From assembly GCF_014337195.1 (NCBI RefSeq), contig NZ_CP060634.1:310001-374000 (forward strand): 64,000 nt of DNA, in the 5' to 3' direction. Origin of the DNA: Qiania dongpingensis (lineage in GTDB: Bacteria > Bacillota > Clostridia > Lachnospirales > Lachnospiraceae). Below the pieces are notes generated by a model that was not told the DNA's origin, ran no database searches, and saw only the letters and a list, made by a program, of their open reading frames with translations. Position numbers and translations under genes: made by a program. Numbering within the stretch: position 1 is the stretch's first letter; each line of letters opens with the position of its first letter. This document shows positions 47,501 to 55,421 of the stretch, piece after piece.

Positions 47501-48151
47501 CCTGAGATATTCCTTTGCTTTTCCAGACTGTTCTTCCAAAGGACCCACCTGTTTTTCCAGCTCGGTCAGGATATCGGTCACTCTGACCAGGTTCTGCTGT
47601 TCATCCAAAAGCTTTTTTTGGGCAATATTCTTTCTTTTTTTGAATTTTACAATCCCGGCGGCTTCGTCAAAAAGCTCTCTCCGGTCCTCGGGCTTTCCGC
47701 TCAGAATTTTATCGATCTGCCCCTGTCCGATGATGGAATAGCCTTCCTTCCCAATACCGGTGTCATAAAACATCTCATTGATATCCCGCAGGCGGCACGC
47801 CGCTCCATTAAGCAGATATTCACTTTCTCCGGAACGGTAAACACGTCTGGATACGGTGACTTCATCGTAGTCAATGGGGAGGGAGTGATCGGAATTGTCG
47901 AGGGTGATCGCCACATAAGCATAGCCCTGTGGCTTCCGGTTTTGCGTTCCGGAGAATATGACGTCCTGCATGCTGGCCCCTCTGAGCTGCTTCGCACTTT
48001 GTTCACCCAGCACCCAGCGGACTGCGTCAGCCACATTGCTCTTTCCGCTCCCATTCGGCCCTACGATCCCGGTGATGCCGTCATTGAATTCAAATAGGAT
48101 TTTATTGGCAAAGGATTTAAATCCCTGCACCTCAATACTCTTTAAAAACAT
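44597..48151 (-). CDS. smc: Chromosome segregation protein SMC
   Basis: A 1184-residue condensin ATPase: N-terminal Walker A GPNGSGKSN near residue 32, long coiled coil, hinge around residues 515-650 (GVVADLLETPKEYETAIETA, later GSMTGGAFR), second coiled coil, then the signature LSGGEKAL and Walker B CLLDEIEAALDD. It compacts and separates the chromosome. Starts 6 bases after rnc. Confidence 0.97.
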   Translation of the reverse strand: MFLKSIEVQGFKSFANKILFEFNDGITGIVGPNGSGKSNVADAVRWVLGEQSAKQLRGASMQDVIFSGTQNRKPQGYAYVAITLDNSDHSLPIDYDEVTVSRRVYRSGESEYLLNGAACRLRDINEMFYDTGIGKEGYSIIGQGQIDKILSGKPEDRRELFDEAAGIVKFKKRKNIAQKKLLDEQQNLVRVTDILTELEKQVGPLEEQSGKAKEYLRLKEELKNLDMHSFFLESQAQKEKKKSIEDNLAAVSADLNESRRCSEELKGRYDELAEIISQVDEKLENSRTALGNSHLASESMEGRIKVLEEQIHTEEASEEHVKARMSAIFQELSDKMEQKTEFTRQKGEINEILDALDDRQGLLREKLEEDEDRIHALEFEISAKKNSILDALNDKASLGAKNQRFVTLQEQNQVRKSELSQRLLRVKSEEEAQKQVIERIKAQIKKTNEEIDGLTRENEEKNLAYKDAQENFYHENKILNQKQQEYHTLRTRLESLRNLAERYEGYGNSIRKVMEVKTSTPGIIGVVADLLETPKEYETAIETALGGSIQNVVTDSEPTAKNLIEYLKKNKFGRATFLPLTSITARGGFQKKEALEEPGVIGLAHDLVSVKGGYDKLAEYLLGRILVVDNIDHAIALAKKFKYSLRIVTLEGELLNAGGSMTGGAFRNSSNLLGRKRELEELEHSMNQVLAQYDRVQERVTAVSKEMKNLQEAIEANRNTLQKAQVSLSSLEANLFGAGKKAEEIASGYESISAEGKQLAAQLAEIEAGKAELKAESKDLESKNREYEKEIKKLEARAEKEREKREAHRAEFSKAQLEFSSMSQKDSFILENILRITGEAGRLKEEEASLRESMEGCRKNVEEKRAQIVSIRGQIEEKVSESARLEISISEYTAEKERYAKEQKSFFERRETLSNEISRLDKEVYRLESQKEKCEELIEQQIQYLWEEYELTPSAVSAMSFEEELGLTAIRRQVAALRQAIKELGPVNVNAIEDYKEISERYFFMKGQHDDLKKAEESLIQIIEELDSGMRRQFEEKFRDIRLEFDRVFRELFGGGQGTLELVEGEDLLEAGIQIIAQPPGKKLQNMMQLSGGEKALTAISLLFAIQNLKPSPFCLLDEIEAALDDSNVGRYAAYLEKLKKHTQFIVITHRRGTMLIADRLYGITMQEKGVSTLVSVDLTEQPA

Positions 48152-48157
48152 AAATTT

Positions 48158-48856
48158 TTATTCCTTTTCCCTCAGCATGAGGATGGTCTTATATGCTGCC
48201 ATCTGCTCCGCCGCTTTTTTCGTCCGTCCCTCTCCTTCTCCGGCCGCATTTCCGGCGATTACCGCCTGAACACGAAACACCTTGCAGTGGTCAGGTCCTT
48301 TTTCTTCAAGAAGCTCGTAAGACAAGCCTCCCTCAAACCGGCTCTGCACCATTTCCTGCAGGATAGTCTTGCTATCGTAAAAAAGCTTCTTATGCTCCAG
48401 ATCATTCATGATAAAACGAAATATAAACTCCTTTGCATTAGCAAAACCACCGTCGAGATAGATTGCGCCGATCAGCGCTTCCAAAGCGTCCGAAAGAATC
48501 GAATCTCTCTGTCTGCCCCCTTCAGCGTCCTCTCCTTTTCCCAGAAACAGATACTGCCCCAGTCCGATCGTTCTCGCGCAATACGCCAGGGTGGGTTCGC
48601 ATACGACGCTGGCGCGCAGCTTAGTCATCTCTCCCTCGGGCTTGTCCGGAAATTCCCGATACAGATAATCACTGCTGGACAGCTCCAGGACCGCGTCTCC
48701 CAAAAACTCCAGGCGCTCATTATTCTCAGAACGCTTCATGCGGTGCTCATTGGTATAGGAGCTGTGTATCATGGCATGGTATAAAAGCTCCTTGTCACGG
48801 AACACATAGCCGACCGTATCTTCCAGCATTTTTAATTTTACATATTCCTGATTCAT
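48158..48856 (-). CDS. rnc: Ribonuclease III
   Basis: A 232-residue double-strand-specific RNase. Catalytic signature NERLEFLGDAVLELSSS, second-metal DALEALIGAIYLDGG, and a C-terminal dsRNA-binding domain (residues about 160-230, with GEGRTKKAAEQMAA). Processes rRNA and mRNAs. Lies between acpP and smc. Confidence 0.96.
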   Translation of the reverse strand: MNQEYVKLKMLEDTVGYVFRDKELLYHAMIHSSYTNEHRMKRSENNERLEFLGDAVLELSSSDYLYREFPDKPEGEMTKLRASVVCEPTLAYCARTIGLGQYLFLGKGEDAEGGRQRDSILSDALEALIGAIYLDGGFANAKEFIFRFIMNDLEHKKLFYDSKTILQEMVQSRFEGGLSYELLEEKGPDHCKVFRVQAVIAGNAAGEGEGRTKKAAEQMAAYKTILMLREKE

Positions 48857-48879
48857 GTTTCTTTCCCCTTACTTATTCC

Positions 48880-48925
48880 TAAAAGCAAAGCCCCATCCGA
48901 AATCCGGCCAGGGCTTTTTCCGAAT
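48880..48925 (-). terminator. Terminator between acpP and rnc
   Basis: On the minus strand AAAGCCCTGG-type arm pairs with the GGGGCTTT arm and a TTTT tract follows, separating acpP from rnc-smc-ftsY. Confidence 0.65.
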
Positions 48926-48932
48926 CCGTTAT

Positions 48933-49163
48933 TTAATTGCAGGCGTTCTTGATCTGCTCTACCGCGTCTCCCACCGTGACGATCTGCTCCGCCGCCTCGT
49001 TGGGAATCTCGATGTCAAACTCTTCCTCGATTCCCATGATGATCTGGAATATATCCAGCGAATCCGCCCCCAGATCATCCACAAATGTGGTATCCATCGT
49101 TATCTCATCCGTCTCTACATTCAATACCTCTGCAATAATCCCCTGTAGTTTTTCAAATTCCAT
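48933..49163 (-). CDS. acpP: Acyl carrier protein
   Basis: A 76-residue ACP with the phosphopantetheine Ser35 in [16 protein letters not shown] and a strongly acidic second helix. Carries acyl chains in fatty acid synthesis. Directly after plsX. Confidence 0.96.
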   Translation of the reverse strand: MEFEKLQGIIAEVLNVETDEITMDTTFVDDLGADSLDIFQIIMGIEEEFDIEIPNEAAEQIVTVGDAVEQIKNACN

Positions 49164-49179
49164 AAAAATTCACCCTTTC

Positions 49180-50199
49180 CTATTCATTCTCCTCTTTTTT
49201 TATAAAACACGCTTTTATTTTCTCATTGATTTTCTGCTCTTTGAACGTCACACACTGGAAAATTGTGTTCTTCACTTCTTTCGCGCTGGCGTTCCCATGA
49301 GTTTTCACTACCAATCCGTTAAGCCCCAGCATCGGCGCTCCGCCGTACTCTGTGGCATCGAAGGTCTTGAGCGTCTCCTTCAGAGCCGGCTTGACCAAAA
49401 GAGCTCCCATTTTAGAACGGAAGGTAGACATCATGCCCTTCTTTATTTCTCCGATGAGGGCAGATCCAAGACCCTCATACAGCTTAAGAATCACATTGCC
49501 GGAGAAACCCTCTGCCACGATCACATCCGCGCCGCCGTGGGGTATCTCCCTCGCCTCTATGCTTCCTGTGAAATGGATATCACTGCATTCCTTGAGAAGC
49601 GGAAAGGTCTCCTTTACCAAAGCACTTCCTTTTTCCTCCTCCACTCCCACATTGACTATGGCGACCCTTGGTTTTTTAATGCCTATGACATGCTCCATAT
49701 AAATAGAACCCATTTTCGCAAACTGTACCATATGGCTGGCGCGGGCATCCACGTTCGCTCCGCTGTCCACCAGAAGGGACACACCCTTTGTCGTAGGAAT
49801 CAATGTCGCCAAAGGCGGCCTTTCCACTCCCCGGATTCTGCCTACCACCAACTGTCCTCCCACTAAAATAGCCCCGGTACTTCCGGCGGAAACAAAGGCA
49901 TCCGCCTCCCCCTTCTTCACCATAGTCTGAGCCACTACGATAGAAGAGTCCTTTTTTCTTCGGATGGCCGTGACAGGCGCTTCTTCTGTGGTGATCACCT
50001 CCGATGCGCTGCGAATCTCAATTCTGTCCTTTGGATAGGTGTGCTTGGAAAGCTCCGCTTTTATCGCGTCTTCTTTTCCCACCAGGATGACCTGGATATT
50101 TTCTTTCGCATTCACCGCATCCACCGCGCCTTTTACCAACTCGCCGGGAGCATTGTCGCCGCCCATGGCATCCAGCGCAACTCTTACTGTTTCCTGCAT
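49180..50199 (-). CDS. plsX: Phosphate acyltransferase PlsX
   Basis: A 339-residue enzyme making acyl-phosphate from acyl-ACP for phospholipid synthesis; MQETVRVALDAMGGDNAPGE, FVSAGSTGAILVGG and GFSGNVILKLYEG are diagnostic. The ATG at 50199 has TGGAGG upstream; a longer form adds 27 unsupported residues. In most Clostridia plsX directly follows rpmF; here the 735-bp repeat lies between and plsX has its own promoter. Confidence 0.95.
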   Translation of the reverse strand: MQETVRVALDAMGGDNAPGELVKGAVDAVNAKENIQVILVGKEDAIKAELSKHTYPKDRIEIRSASEVITTEEAPVTAIRRKKDSSIVVAQTMVKKGEADAFVSAGSTGAILVGGQLVVGRIRGVERPPLATLIPTTKGVSLLVDSGANVDARASHMVQFAKMGSIYMEHVIGIKKPRVAIVNVGVEEEKGSALVKETFPLLKECSDIHFTGSIEAREIPHGGADVIVAEGFSGNVILKLYEGLGSALIGEIKKGMMSTFRSKMGALLVKPALKETLKTFDATEYGGAPMLGLNGLVVKTHGNASAKEVKNTIFQCVTFKEQKINEKIKACFIKKEENE

Positions 50200-50315
50200 C
50201 TTCTTTCCTCCATATAACGAAGAACCTGATATCTTCCGGTACCTTTCCCCTATGCAGAGAAAAGCGGCTGCAACTTTCAAAAGTGCCCTGCCATGTCCGA
50301 AGGATTCTAAGAAAT

Positions 50316-50344
50316 AATATACACAATATCAATCTATAAATCAA
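50316..50344 (-). promoter_or_regulatory. Promoter of plsX-acpP
   Basis: TTGATT (50344-50339), 17 bases, TATATT (50321-50316) on the minus strand. It starts 28 bases from the edge of the repeat element. No FapR-type palindrome was recognised. Confidence 0.75.
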
Positions 50345-50371
50345 TGATTTTTCCAATTTTCTATGTTAGGG

Positions 50372-51107
50372 TATGATACAAAACACTTTTTGGAATCATT
50401 CTTAGTAAGCTCCGGCCAAGCCCCAGTTAGACACCGGCAGTAGTTCCTGGCCGTCACGATTTCGGTTCGCTGGCGATGCAGGGGCCGCTTTATCCCCGCT
50501 CCGGCAGTACCGCTCACATGTCGGCGGGAAATCTTGATGATTTCCCGCCTCCGGTTCGCTCAGAAACGGAATCGGTATTTTTCGTTTCTGCCTCCCTCCG
50601 CCTGGGGAACACCGGCCTCTGCCCTGCGGCGCTCACCTTTAGGCCGGCCCGGAATCTTTCTGCCGGTGCCCTGCCTGCCGCACCATTTCGGATGATTTCC
50701 GTTCCCTTGATTCCACAAAAGGATTGGATATCCACATGGCCCGCGCGCCTTATGGCAGCGGGCTGCGGTGGGCCGCCCCAATGGTTTTCAAAACACGCGG
50801 AAGCCTTATCCCGGTGCGGCAAGAGGAGCGGGAGGAACAATCCGATTCCATCGTAAGGCGAGCGCCGCAAAGCCGTCAGCAGAATTTTCCCGGCCGCAGG
50901 GAGGTAAAAACCGAATTTCATGCAGGTTTTTATTGGAATCTGACATGGAAAAATATCGATTTATCCATGTCAGTTGGAAAGGACCGACTGGAGGCCGTAA
51001 AAATTTTGGTTACGGCTGCCAGCGAGCCGCCTGGATGGGATTGGATTTCCTCCTGTCTCATCTTATACATAAGACAAATTTGTTTTAAAAGTATTCAAAG
51101 GTATAAT
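50372..51107 (+). repeat. 735-bp structured non-coding repeat, copy B
   Basis: About 736 bases, inverted copy of 19641-20374. Hairpins seen on this strand: GGCGGGAAATC/GATTTCCCGCC (50523-50549), CAGAAACG/CGTTTCTG (50561-50590), AAAAACC/GGTTTTT (50906-50931), CTGACATGGA/TCCATGTCAG (50940-50973), CTTAT/ATAAG near the 3' end. Both copies begin with TATGATAC followed by a T-rich stretch and GGAATC. ORFs inside do not keep a common frame. It splits the usual rpmF-plsX linkage. A large structured RNA or the relic of a non-autonomous mobile element are the main options. Confidence 0.9.
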
Positions 51108-51108
51108 G

Positions 51109-51143
51109 AAAAAGACGGGCTCCCTGTCAGGAAAGCCCGTCTC
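51109..51143 (-). terminator. Terminator of rpmF
   Basis: On the minus strand GAGACGGGCT pairs with AGCCCGTCTT around TTCCTGACAGGG-type loop bases, followed by TTTTC. It keeps pta-DUF177-rpmF transcription out of the repeat. Confidence 0.9.
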
Positions 51144-51154
51144 AAGCCAATCCA

Positions 51155-51334
51155 TCAATCTACATTGATGATTTCTTTCTTATTATAGCAGCCGCAAGCC
51201 TTGCAAACTCTGTGAGGCATCGTCAAAGCACCGCACTTGCTGCACTTCACTAAATTCACTGCGCTCATCTTCCAGTTTGCCCTGTGGCTGTCTCTTCTCG
51301 CCTTTGAATGCTTATTCTTGGGACAGATAGACAT
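51155..51334 (-). CDS. rpmF: 50S ribosomal protein L32
   Basis: A 59-residue L32 beginning MSICPKNKHSKARRDSHRAN, with zinc Cys pairs in VKCSKCGA and VCKACGCY. The ATG at 51334 has AAGGAGG at good distance. Follows the DUF177 gene, the standard pair. Confidence 0.96.
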   Translation of the reverse strand: MSICPKNKHSKARRDSHRANWKMSAVNLVKCSKCGALTMPHRVCKACGCYNKKEIINVD

Positions 51335-51374
51335 GGTCACACACCTCCTTAACCGATAAATTTCATTTCATGCA

Positions 51375-51896
51375 TTACTGATTCGCGTCTCTGAAAATAT
51401 CACGGATAACCGCCATCCTGGGGTCCTGTTCCGTGACCTCGCAGCCGCAAACCCCATGATTGAGATTTGCACCACATCTATTACAGATTCCTTTGCAGTC
51501 TTCCCTGCACAGAACTTTCATAGGCATATGCACGAACAGCTCATCGCGTACCAACGCATCCACATCCAGGGTATATCCTTCGATATACGGTTGCTCCTCC
51601 GGCTCCTCTGATTCCTCTTTTCCCTCACGAAAATCGGCCATGCGGCTAATCGGGAAAGAAAAAGGAACGGTCACAGCTTCCAGACAACGGTCACAAGGCA
51701 TCACGAGGGCAAATGACACATCTGCCTCAATGAGCAGCTTTTTATCTCCGGTATTGGTCACCCGCAGCTTCACAGGCTTCTTATCTATGACCGGATAATC
51801 GGCTAACCCGTTCTCAAACACGTCAAATTCCAGCTCTGCCGTGTAATCTTTTGTCTCCTGTTCATGGGTCAGGGAGTCTGATAAATGAATGTGCAT
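51375..51896 (-). CDS. DUF177 (YceD) family protein
   Basis: A 173-residue protein with the central PCDRCLEAVTVPF motif and a Cys-rich C-terminal part (CREDCKGICNRCGANLNHG). YceD proteins lie before rpmF across bacteria and are tied to 23S rRNA/ribosome assembly. Zinc binding is likely. Confidence 0.9.
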   Translation of the reverse strand: MHIHLSDSLTHEQETKDYTAELEFDVFENGLADYPVIDKKPVKLRVTNTGDKKLLIEADVSFALVMPCDRCLEAVTVPFSFPISRMADFREGKEESEEPEEQPYIEGYTLDVDALVRDELFVHMPMKVLCREDCKGICNRCGANLNHGVCGCEVTEQDPRMAVIRDIFRDANQ

Positions 51897-51990
51897 AGTA
51901 TTCTCCTAATACACACCTGTACTATTATACATAGGTGCATTCAATTTGTCAACAATTATCGCGCAGATTGCCAGCGATCAAAGGTTCTTT

Positions 51991-52986
51991 TTACTGTGCC
52001 TGGGCCTGTACCGCTGTAATGGCGACCACGCCTACGATATCAGAAGCGCTGCAGCCTCTGGAAAGATCGTTTACCGGAGCCGCAATGCCCTGGGTCATGG
52101 GACCGTAAGCTTCTGCCTTTCCGAGTCTCTGTACAAGCTTATAGCCGATGTTTCCCGCATCCAGGTCGGGGAAGATCAGTACATTGGCCTGTCCCGCCAC
52201 TTCACTGCCGGGAGCCTTGGAAGCGCCTACGCTGGGAACGATCGCCGCATCCAGCTGCATCTCGCCGTCCAGCTTGAGATCCGGATAAGTTTCCTTCGCG
52301 ATCTTTGTCGCCTCTACTACCTTATCCACATCCGCATGCTTTGCACTGCCCATGGTAGAATGAGAAAGCATCGCGACCTTCGGCTCTTTGCCTACCAGAA
52401 GGCGGAAGGACTCTGCTGAAGAGCCTGCGATGGCAGCCAACTCTTCCGGATTCGGATTCTGGTTCAGGCCGCAGTCAGAGAACACAAACGTACCTTCCTC
52501 ACCGAGCTCGCAGTCCGGGACTACCATAAGGAAAAACGCAGATACCAGCTTTGTACCGGGCTTCGTCTTTACGATCTGCAGACAGGGGCGAAGGGTGTTT
52601 GCCGTGGAATGGCAGGCGCCGGATACCATGCCATCTGCATGTCCGGATTTGATCATCAGGCACCCGTAATAAGCATAATCATTGAAAATGGTCTCCTTTG
52701 CCTTCTCCGGAGTCATGCCTTTTGCTTTCCGGAGTTCGACAAACAGGTCTATATACTCCTGAGTCTTCTCGTATGTATGAGGATCGATGATGGTCGCCTT
52801 GGAGATATCCAGTCCTTTGCTGTTTTCCGCTATCTCCTCGGGAGTACCGATGATGATGAGGTCCGCAAAATCCTCCTCCAGAATCTGAGCTGCCGCCTCA
52901 AAGGTTCTTCTGTCCATGGATTCGGGCAGAATGATCGTCTTTTTGTTACTCTTTGCTTTCGCTTTAACCGTGTCAATAAACGCCAT
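51991..52986 (-). CDS. pta: Phosphate acetyltransferase
   Basis: A 331-residue short-form Pta converting acetyl-CoA and phosphate to acetyl phosphate. MVSGACHSTANTLRP, SAFFLMVVPDC and the C-terminal LIFPDLDAGNIGYKLVQRL fit the family. This is the step after the Wood-Ljungdahl pathway. Clostridial operons usually have ackA directly after pta; here DUF177-rpmF follow and ackA is not in the window. Confidence 0.95.
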   Translation of the reverse strand: MAFIDTVKAKAKSNKKTIILPESMDRRTFEAAAQILEEDFADLIIIGTPEEIAENSKGLDISKATIIDPHTYEKTQEYIDLFVELRKAKGMTPEKAKETIFNDYAYYGCLMIKSGHADGMVSGACHSTANTLRPCLQIVKTKPGTKLVSAFFLMVVPDCELGEEGTFVFSDCGLNQNPNPEELAAIAGSSAESFRLLVGKEPKVAMLSHSTMGSAKHADVDKVVEATKIAKETYPDLKLDGEMQLDAAIVPSVGASKAPGSEVAGQANVLIFPDLDAGNIGYKLVQRLGKAEAYGPMTQGIAAPVNDLSRGCSASDIVGVVAITAVQAQAQ

Positions 52987-53034
52987 GATGATAAGGCTCC
53001 TTTCGTGGTTCGTTAAATTCTAATCTAATATCAT

Positions 53035-53063
53035 ATTATAACGCATCTGGATTCACTTCACAA
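53035..53063 (-). promoter_or_regulatory. Promoter of pta
   Basis: TTGTGA (53063-53058), 17 bases, perfect TATAAT (53040-53035) on the minus strand, about 45 bases before pta. Confidence 0.75.
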
Positions 53064-53128
53064 GGGAATTTCTGTACTTTATTTCACACATTCCACTCTT
53101 TATCCGTACATTTACAGACAATTGTATC

Positions 53129-53157
53129 TTGTCTTTTTCCCCCTTCTGTTTTAAAAT
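53129..53157 (+). promoter_or_regulatory. Promoter of tmcAL
   Basis: TTGTCT (53129-53134), 17 bases, TAAAAT (53152-53157), about 30 bases before the start; divergent from the pta promoter. Confidence 0.75.
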
Positions 53158-53190
53158 AAAATTAAATACAGAAGAAAGGAGTGTGGGCTT

Positions 53191-54489
53191 ATGAGGGTTG
53201 TCGGTCTGATCACAGAATACAATCCGTTCCACAACGGACACAGCTATCATATCCAGCGGGCAAAAAAGGTCACCGGCGCCGATTACTGTGTTGCAGTCAT
53301 GAGCGGAAATTATGTTCAGCGCGGTGAACCAGCCTGTATGGACAAATATTTAAGGACTCATATCGCGCTGCGGTCTGGAGCAGATTTAGTCCTTGAACTG
53401 CCGGTGCCTTTCGCAATCGGAAGCGCCGAATATTTTGCCGCCGGCGCGGTCTCCATCCTGGATAAGCTTGGAATTGTTGATTCACTCTGTTTTGGAAGCG
53501 AAAGCGGTGATCTGGCCCTGCTCTCTTCCGTCGCGTCCATCCTGTCCGATGAACCGAAGGAATTTTCCCAGCTCATCAAAGATCTGCTGAAAAAAGGGCT
53601 GAGCTATCCGGCCGCCAGAAATCAGGCGCTTCTCTCCTACCTTTCCCTGAGCGCACTGCCGGCCGGTCCTGAGGACCGTCTTACGGATCAGGTAAACGCA
53701 CTTCTTTCCGCGCCCAATAATATTCTGGGCATTGAATACTTAAAGGCCCTGTACAGAAGGCATTCTTCCATTAAGCCTGCCACCATCCTGCGGACTTCGG
53801 ATTATCTTTCCAAAGCTCTTTCTGCTCCGTTTTGTTCTTCTTCTGCCATCCGTCATGTCTTTCATTCGAGAAGCGCCGGTCTGGCTTCCGGTCCCATGTC
53901 GCAAACCTTGAAAACGGTCCGTTCTTATATGCCGGAAGAAGCGTATTCCCTGATCGCAGAAAACTTTAACAAGCGTCTGCCGATTTTTGTGGATGATTTT
54001 TCTTCTGTGCTCTTGTATAAGCTTCTTTCTGCGCGGAACGCGGATTTAACGGACTATTCCGATCTTTCCCCTGAACTGGAAAACCGGATCAAGAACTGTC
54101 TGACCGATGTTTCCACCTTCTCGGATTTTATTGATTCGGTAAAATGCAGGCAATACACCAGGACTAGGATCAGCCGTGCTTTGCTGCATATCCTTCTGGA
54201 TATCCGGGTGGAGGATATCGCCCGATATAAAAACAACGACTTTGTTCCCTACGCCAGGGTACTTGGCTTCAAAAAGTCCTCCGGCCCTTTACTAAAGGGC
54301 ATTAAAAAGAACGGCTCTATCCCGCTCCTAACCAAAATGGCCGACGCGGAAAACCGGCTGTCGCCCATGGGCTTCGATATGCTGAACCAGGAGGTTTTCG
54401 CCTCCAATCTGTATCAGTCCGTAGTATACCATAAATTTGGTTACCGGATGAAAAACGAATATACTCAGGGTGTGATCGTTGAACCGTGA
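53191..54489 (+). CDS. tmcAL: tRNA(Met) cytidine acetate ligase
   Basis: A 432-residue nucleotidyltransferase-fold protein (YlbM/TmcAL). GLITEYNPFHNGHSYHI has the HxGH-type motif; MSGNYVQRGEPACMDK and GSAEYFAAGAVS follow the family. It activates acetate with ATP to make N4-acetylcytidine at the wobble base of elongator tRNA-Met. It is divergent from pta, both acetate-linked, which may be chance. GAAAGGAG lies before the ATG. Confidence 0.92.
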   Translation: MRVVGLITEYNPFHNGHSYHIQRAKKVTGADYCVAVMSGNYVQRGEPACMDKYLRTHIALRSGADLVLELPVPFAIGSAEYFAAGAVSILDKLGIVDSLCFGSESGDLALLSSVASILSDEPKEFSQLIKDLLKKGLSYPAARNQALLSYLSLSALPAGPEDRLTDQVNALLSAPNNILGIEYLKALYRRHSSIKPATILRTSDYLSKALSAPFCSSSAIRHVFHSRSAGLASGPMSQTLKTVRSYMPEEAYSLIAENFNKRLPIFVDDFSSVLLYKLLSARNADLTDYSDLSPELENRIKNCLTDVSTFSDFIDSVKCRQYTRTRISRALLHILLDIRVEDIARYKNNDFVPYARVLGFKKSSGPLLKGIKKNGSIPLLTKMADAENRLSPMGFDMLNQEVFASNLYQSVVYHKFGYRMKNEYTQGVIVEP

Positions 54490-54537
54490 TTACAGCATGG
54501 TCTTTTGTTCCATGGAACATCTTTTCTCAATATATTT

Positions 54538-54580
54538 AAAAAACGCACTTCCCGGCTTTGTCCAGGAAATGCGTTTTTCT
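54538..54580. terminator. Bidirectional terminator between tmcAL and the SDR gene
   Basis: AAAAACGCA-TTCC and GGAA-TGCGTTTTT arms with A and T tracts on both sides, between two convergent genes. Confidence 0.8.
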
Positions 54581-54599
54581 TTATGAAAATGATACGATT

Positions 54600-55391
54600 T
54601 CATCCCTCCCAGGGCTTTGCCCACGGAAGCTCCGTATCCTCTACACTGTTTTTTCCGCCGTCCACATTCACTACAGTGCCCGTCATATAGCCAAAGCGGC
54701 TGCTCGCCATACAGACTATCACATCTCCGATCTCCTCCGGGCGTCCTGCCCGGTGAAGAGGTATCATGGACATCGTATAGTCTTTTTGCTCATAGATTGC
54801 CTTGGCGGAAAGCACCGTATCGATCACTCCCGGAGATACCGCGTTGACACGGATCCCATAGGGCGCCAGCTCCGACGCCGCGCCAACCGTCAGCATATTG
54901 ACACCCGCTTTTGCGGCTCCATAGGTCACCCGGTAATCCACTGGTATTCTGGAGGAGAGAGAAGACAGATTGATGATCACTCCGCTCTTTTTCGTCATCA
55001 TATGCTTTGCCGCCGTCTGAATGCCAAAGAAAGTGCTGGTCAGATTCAAATCCATGATATAGCGGAAGGTCTCCTCCGGCAGTGAATGGAGAGGACCGTG
55101 TTTATTTCCTCCCGCGCAGTTCACCCAGATATCGATGCCTCCAAACCGCTTTACAACCTCGTCCGCAAACGCCTGTATCTGGGAAAGCTCTGTCACGTCC
55201 ACTTGTTCCGCAAGGATATCTTCGTATCCGGAGTCTTTCGCCTGCTGTTCAAATGCCTCAACTTTCGATGATGAATGACTGCAGACCGCAACCTTACAGC
55301 CCTCCTCTGCAAATCGCAATGCGGCGGCGGCGCCTATTCCGGTCGTTCCTCCGCATATGACTGCCACTTGGCCCTTTAAACCCAAGTCCAT
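54600..55391 (-). CDS. SDR family oxidoreductase
   Basis: A 263-residue short-chain dehydrogenase: cofactor motif GGTTGIGAAAALRFAEEG, NCAGG, catalytic Ser in LSSLSSRIP and Tyr-x3-Lys in TYGAAKAGVN, and a classical C-terminus (YMTGTVVNVDGG). NAD(P)-dependent; substrate (a sugar, acyl or steroid-like alcohol) unknown. Follows the PFL/ACT genes by 30 bases on the same strand, possibly one unit. Confidence 0.9.
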   Translation of the reverse strand: MDLGLKGQVAVICGGTTGIGAAAALRFAEEGCKVAVCSHSSSKVEAFEQQAKDSGYEDILAEQVDVTELSQIQAFADEVVKRFGGIDIWVNCAGGNKHGPLHSLPEETFRYIMDLNLTSTFFGIQTAAKHMMTKKSGVIINLSSLSSRIPVDYRVTYGAAKAGVNMLTVGAASELAPYGIRVNAVSPGVIDTVLSAKAIYEQKDYTMSMIPLHRAGRPEEIGDVIVCMASSRFGYMTGTVVNVDGGKNSVEDTELPWAKPWEG

Positions 55392-55421
55392 GATATTCCT
55401 CCTGCCTTTATCCGGCCATGA

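Noticed and set aside
50200..50280. Longer N-terminus for PlsX
   Set aside because: The extra 27 residues are not in the family, and TGGAGG supports the internal ATG.
50514..50921. 135-codon ORF inside the repeat, with a related ORF at 19965-20231
   Set aside because: The frame is broken between the two copies by a single-base indel, and the sequence is low-complexity and Arg-rich.
50372..51107. Group II intron or known mobile-element identity for the repeat
   Set aside because: No GTGYG start, no recognisable domain V, no reverse transcriptase or transposase.
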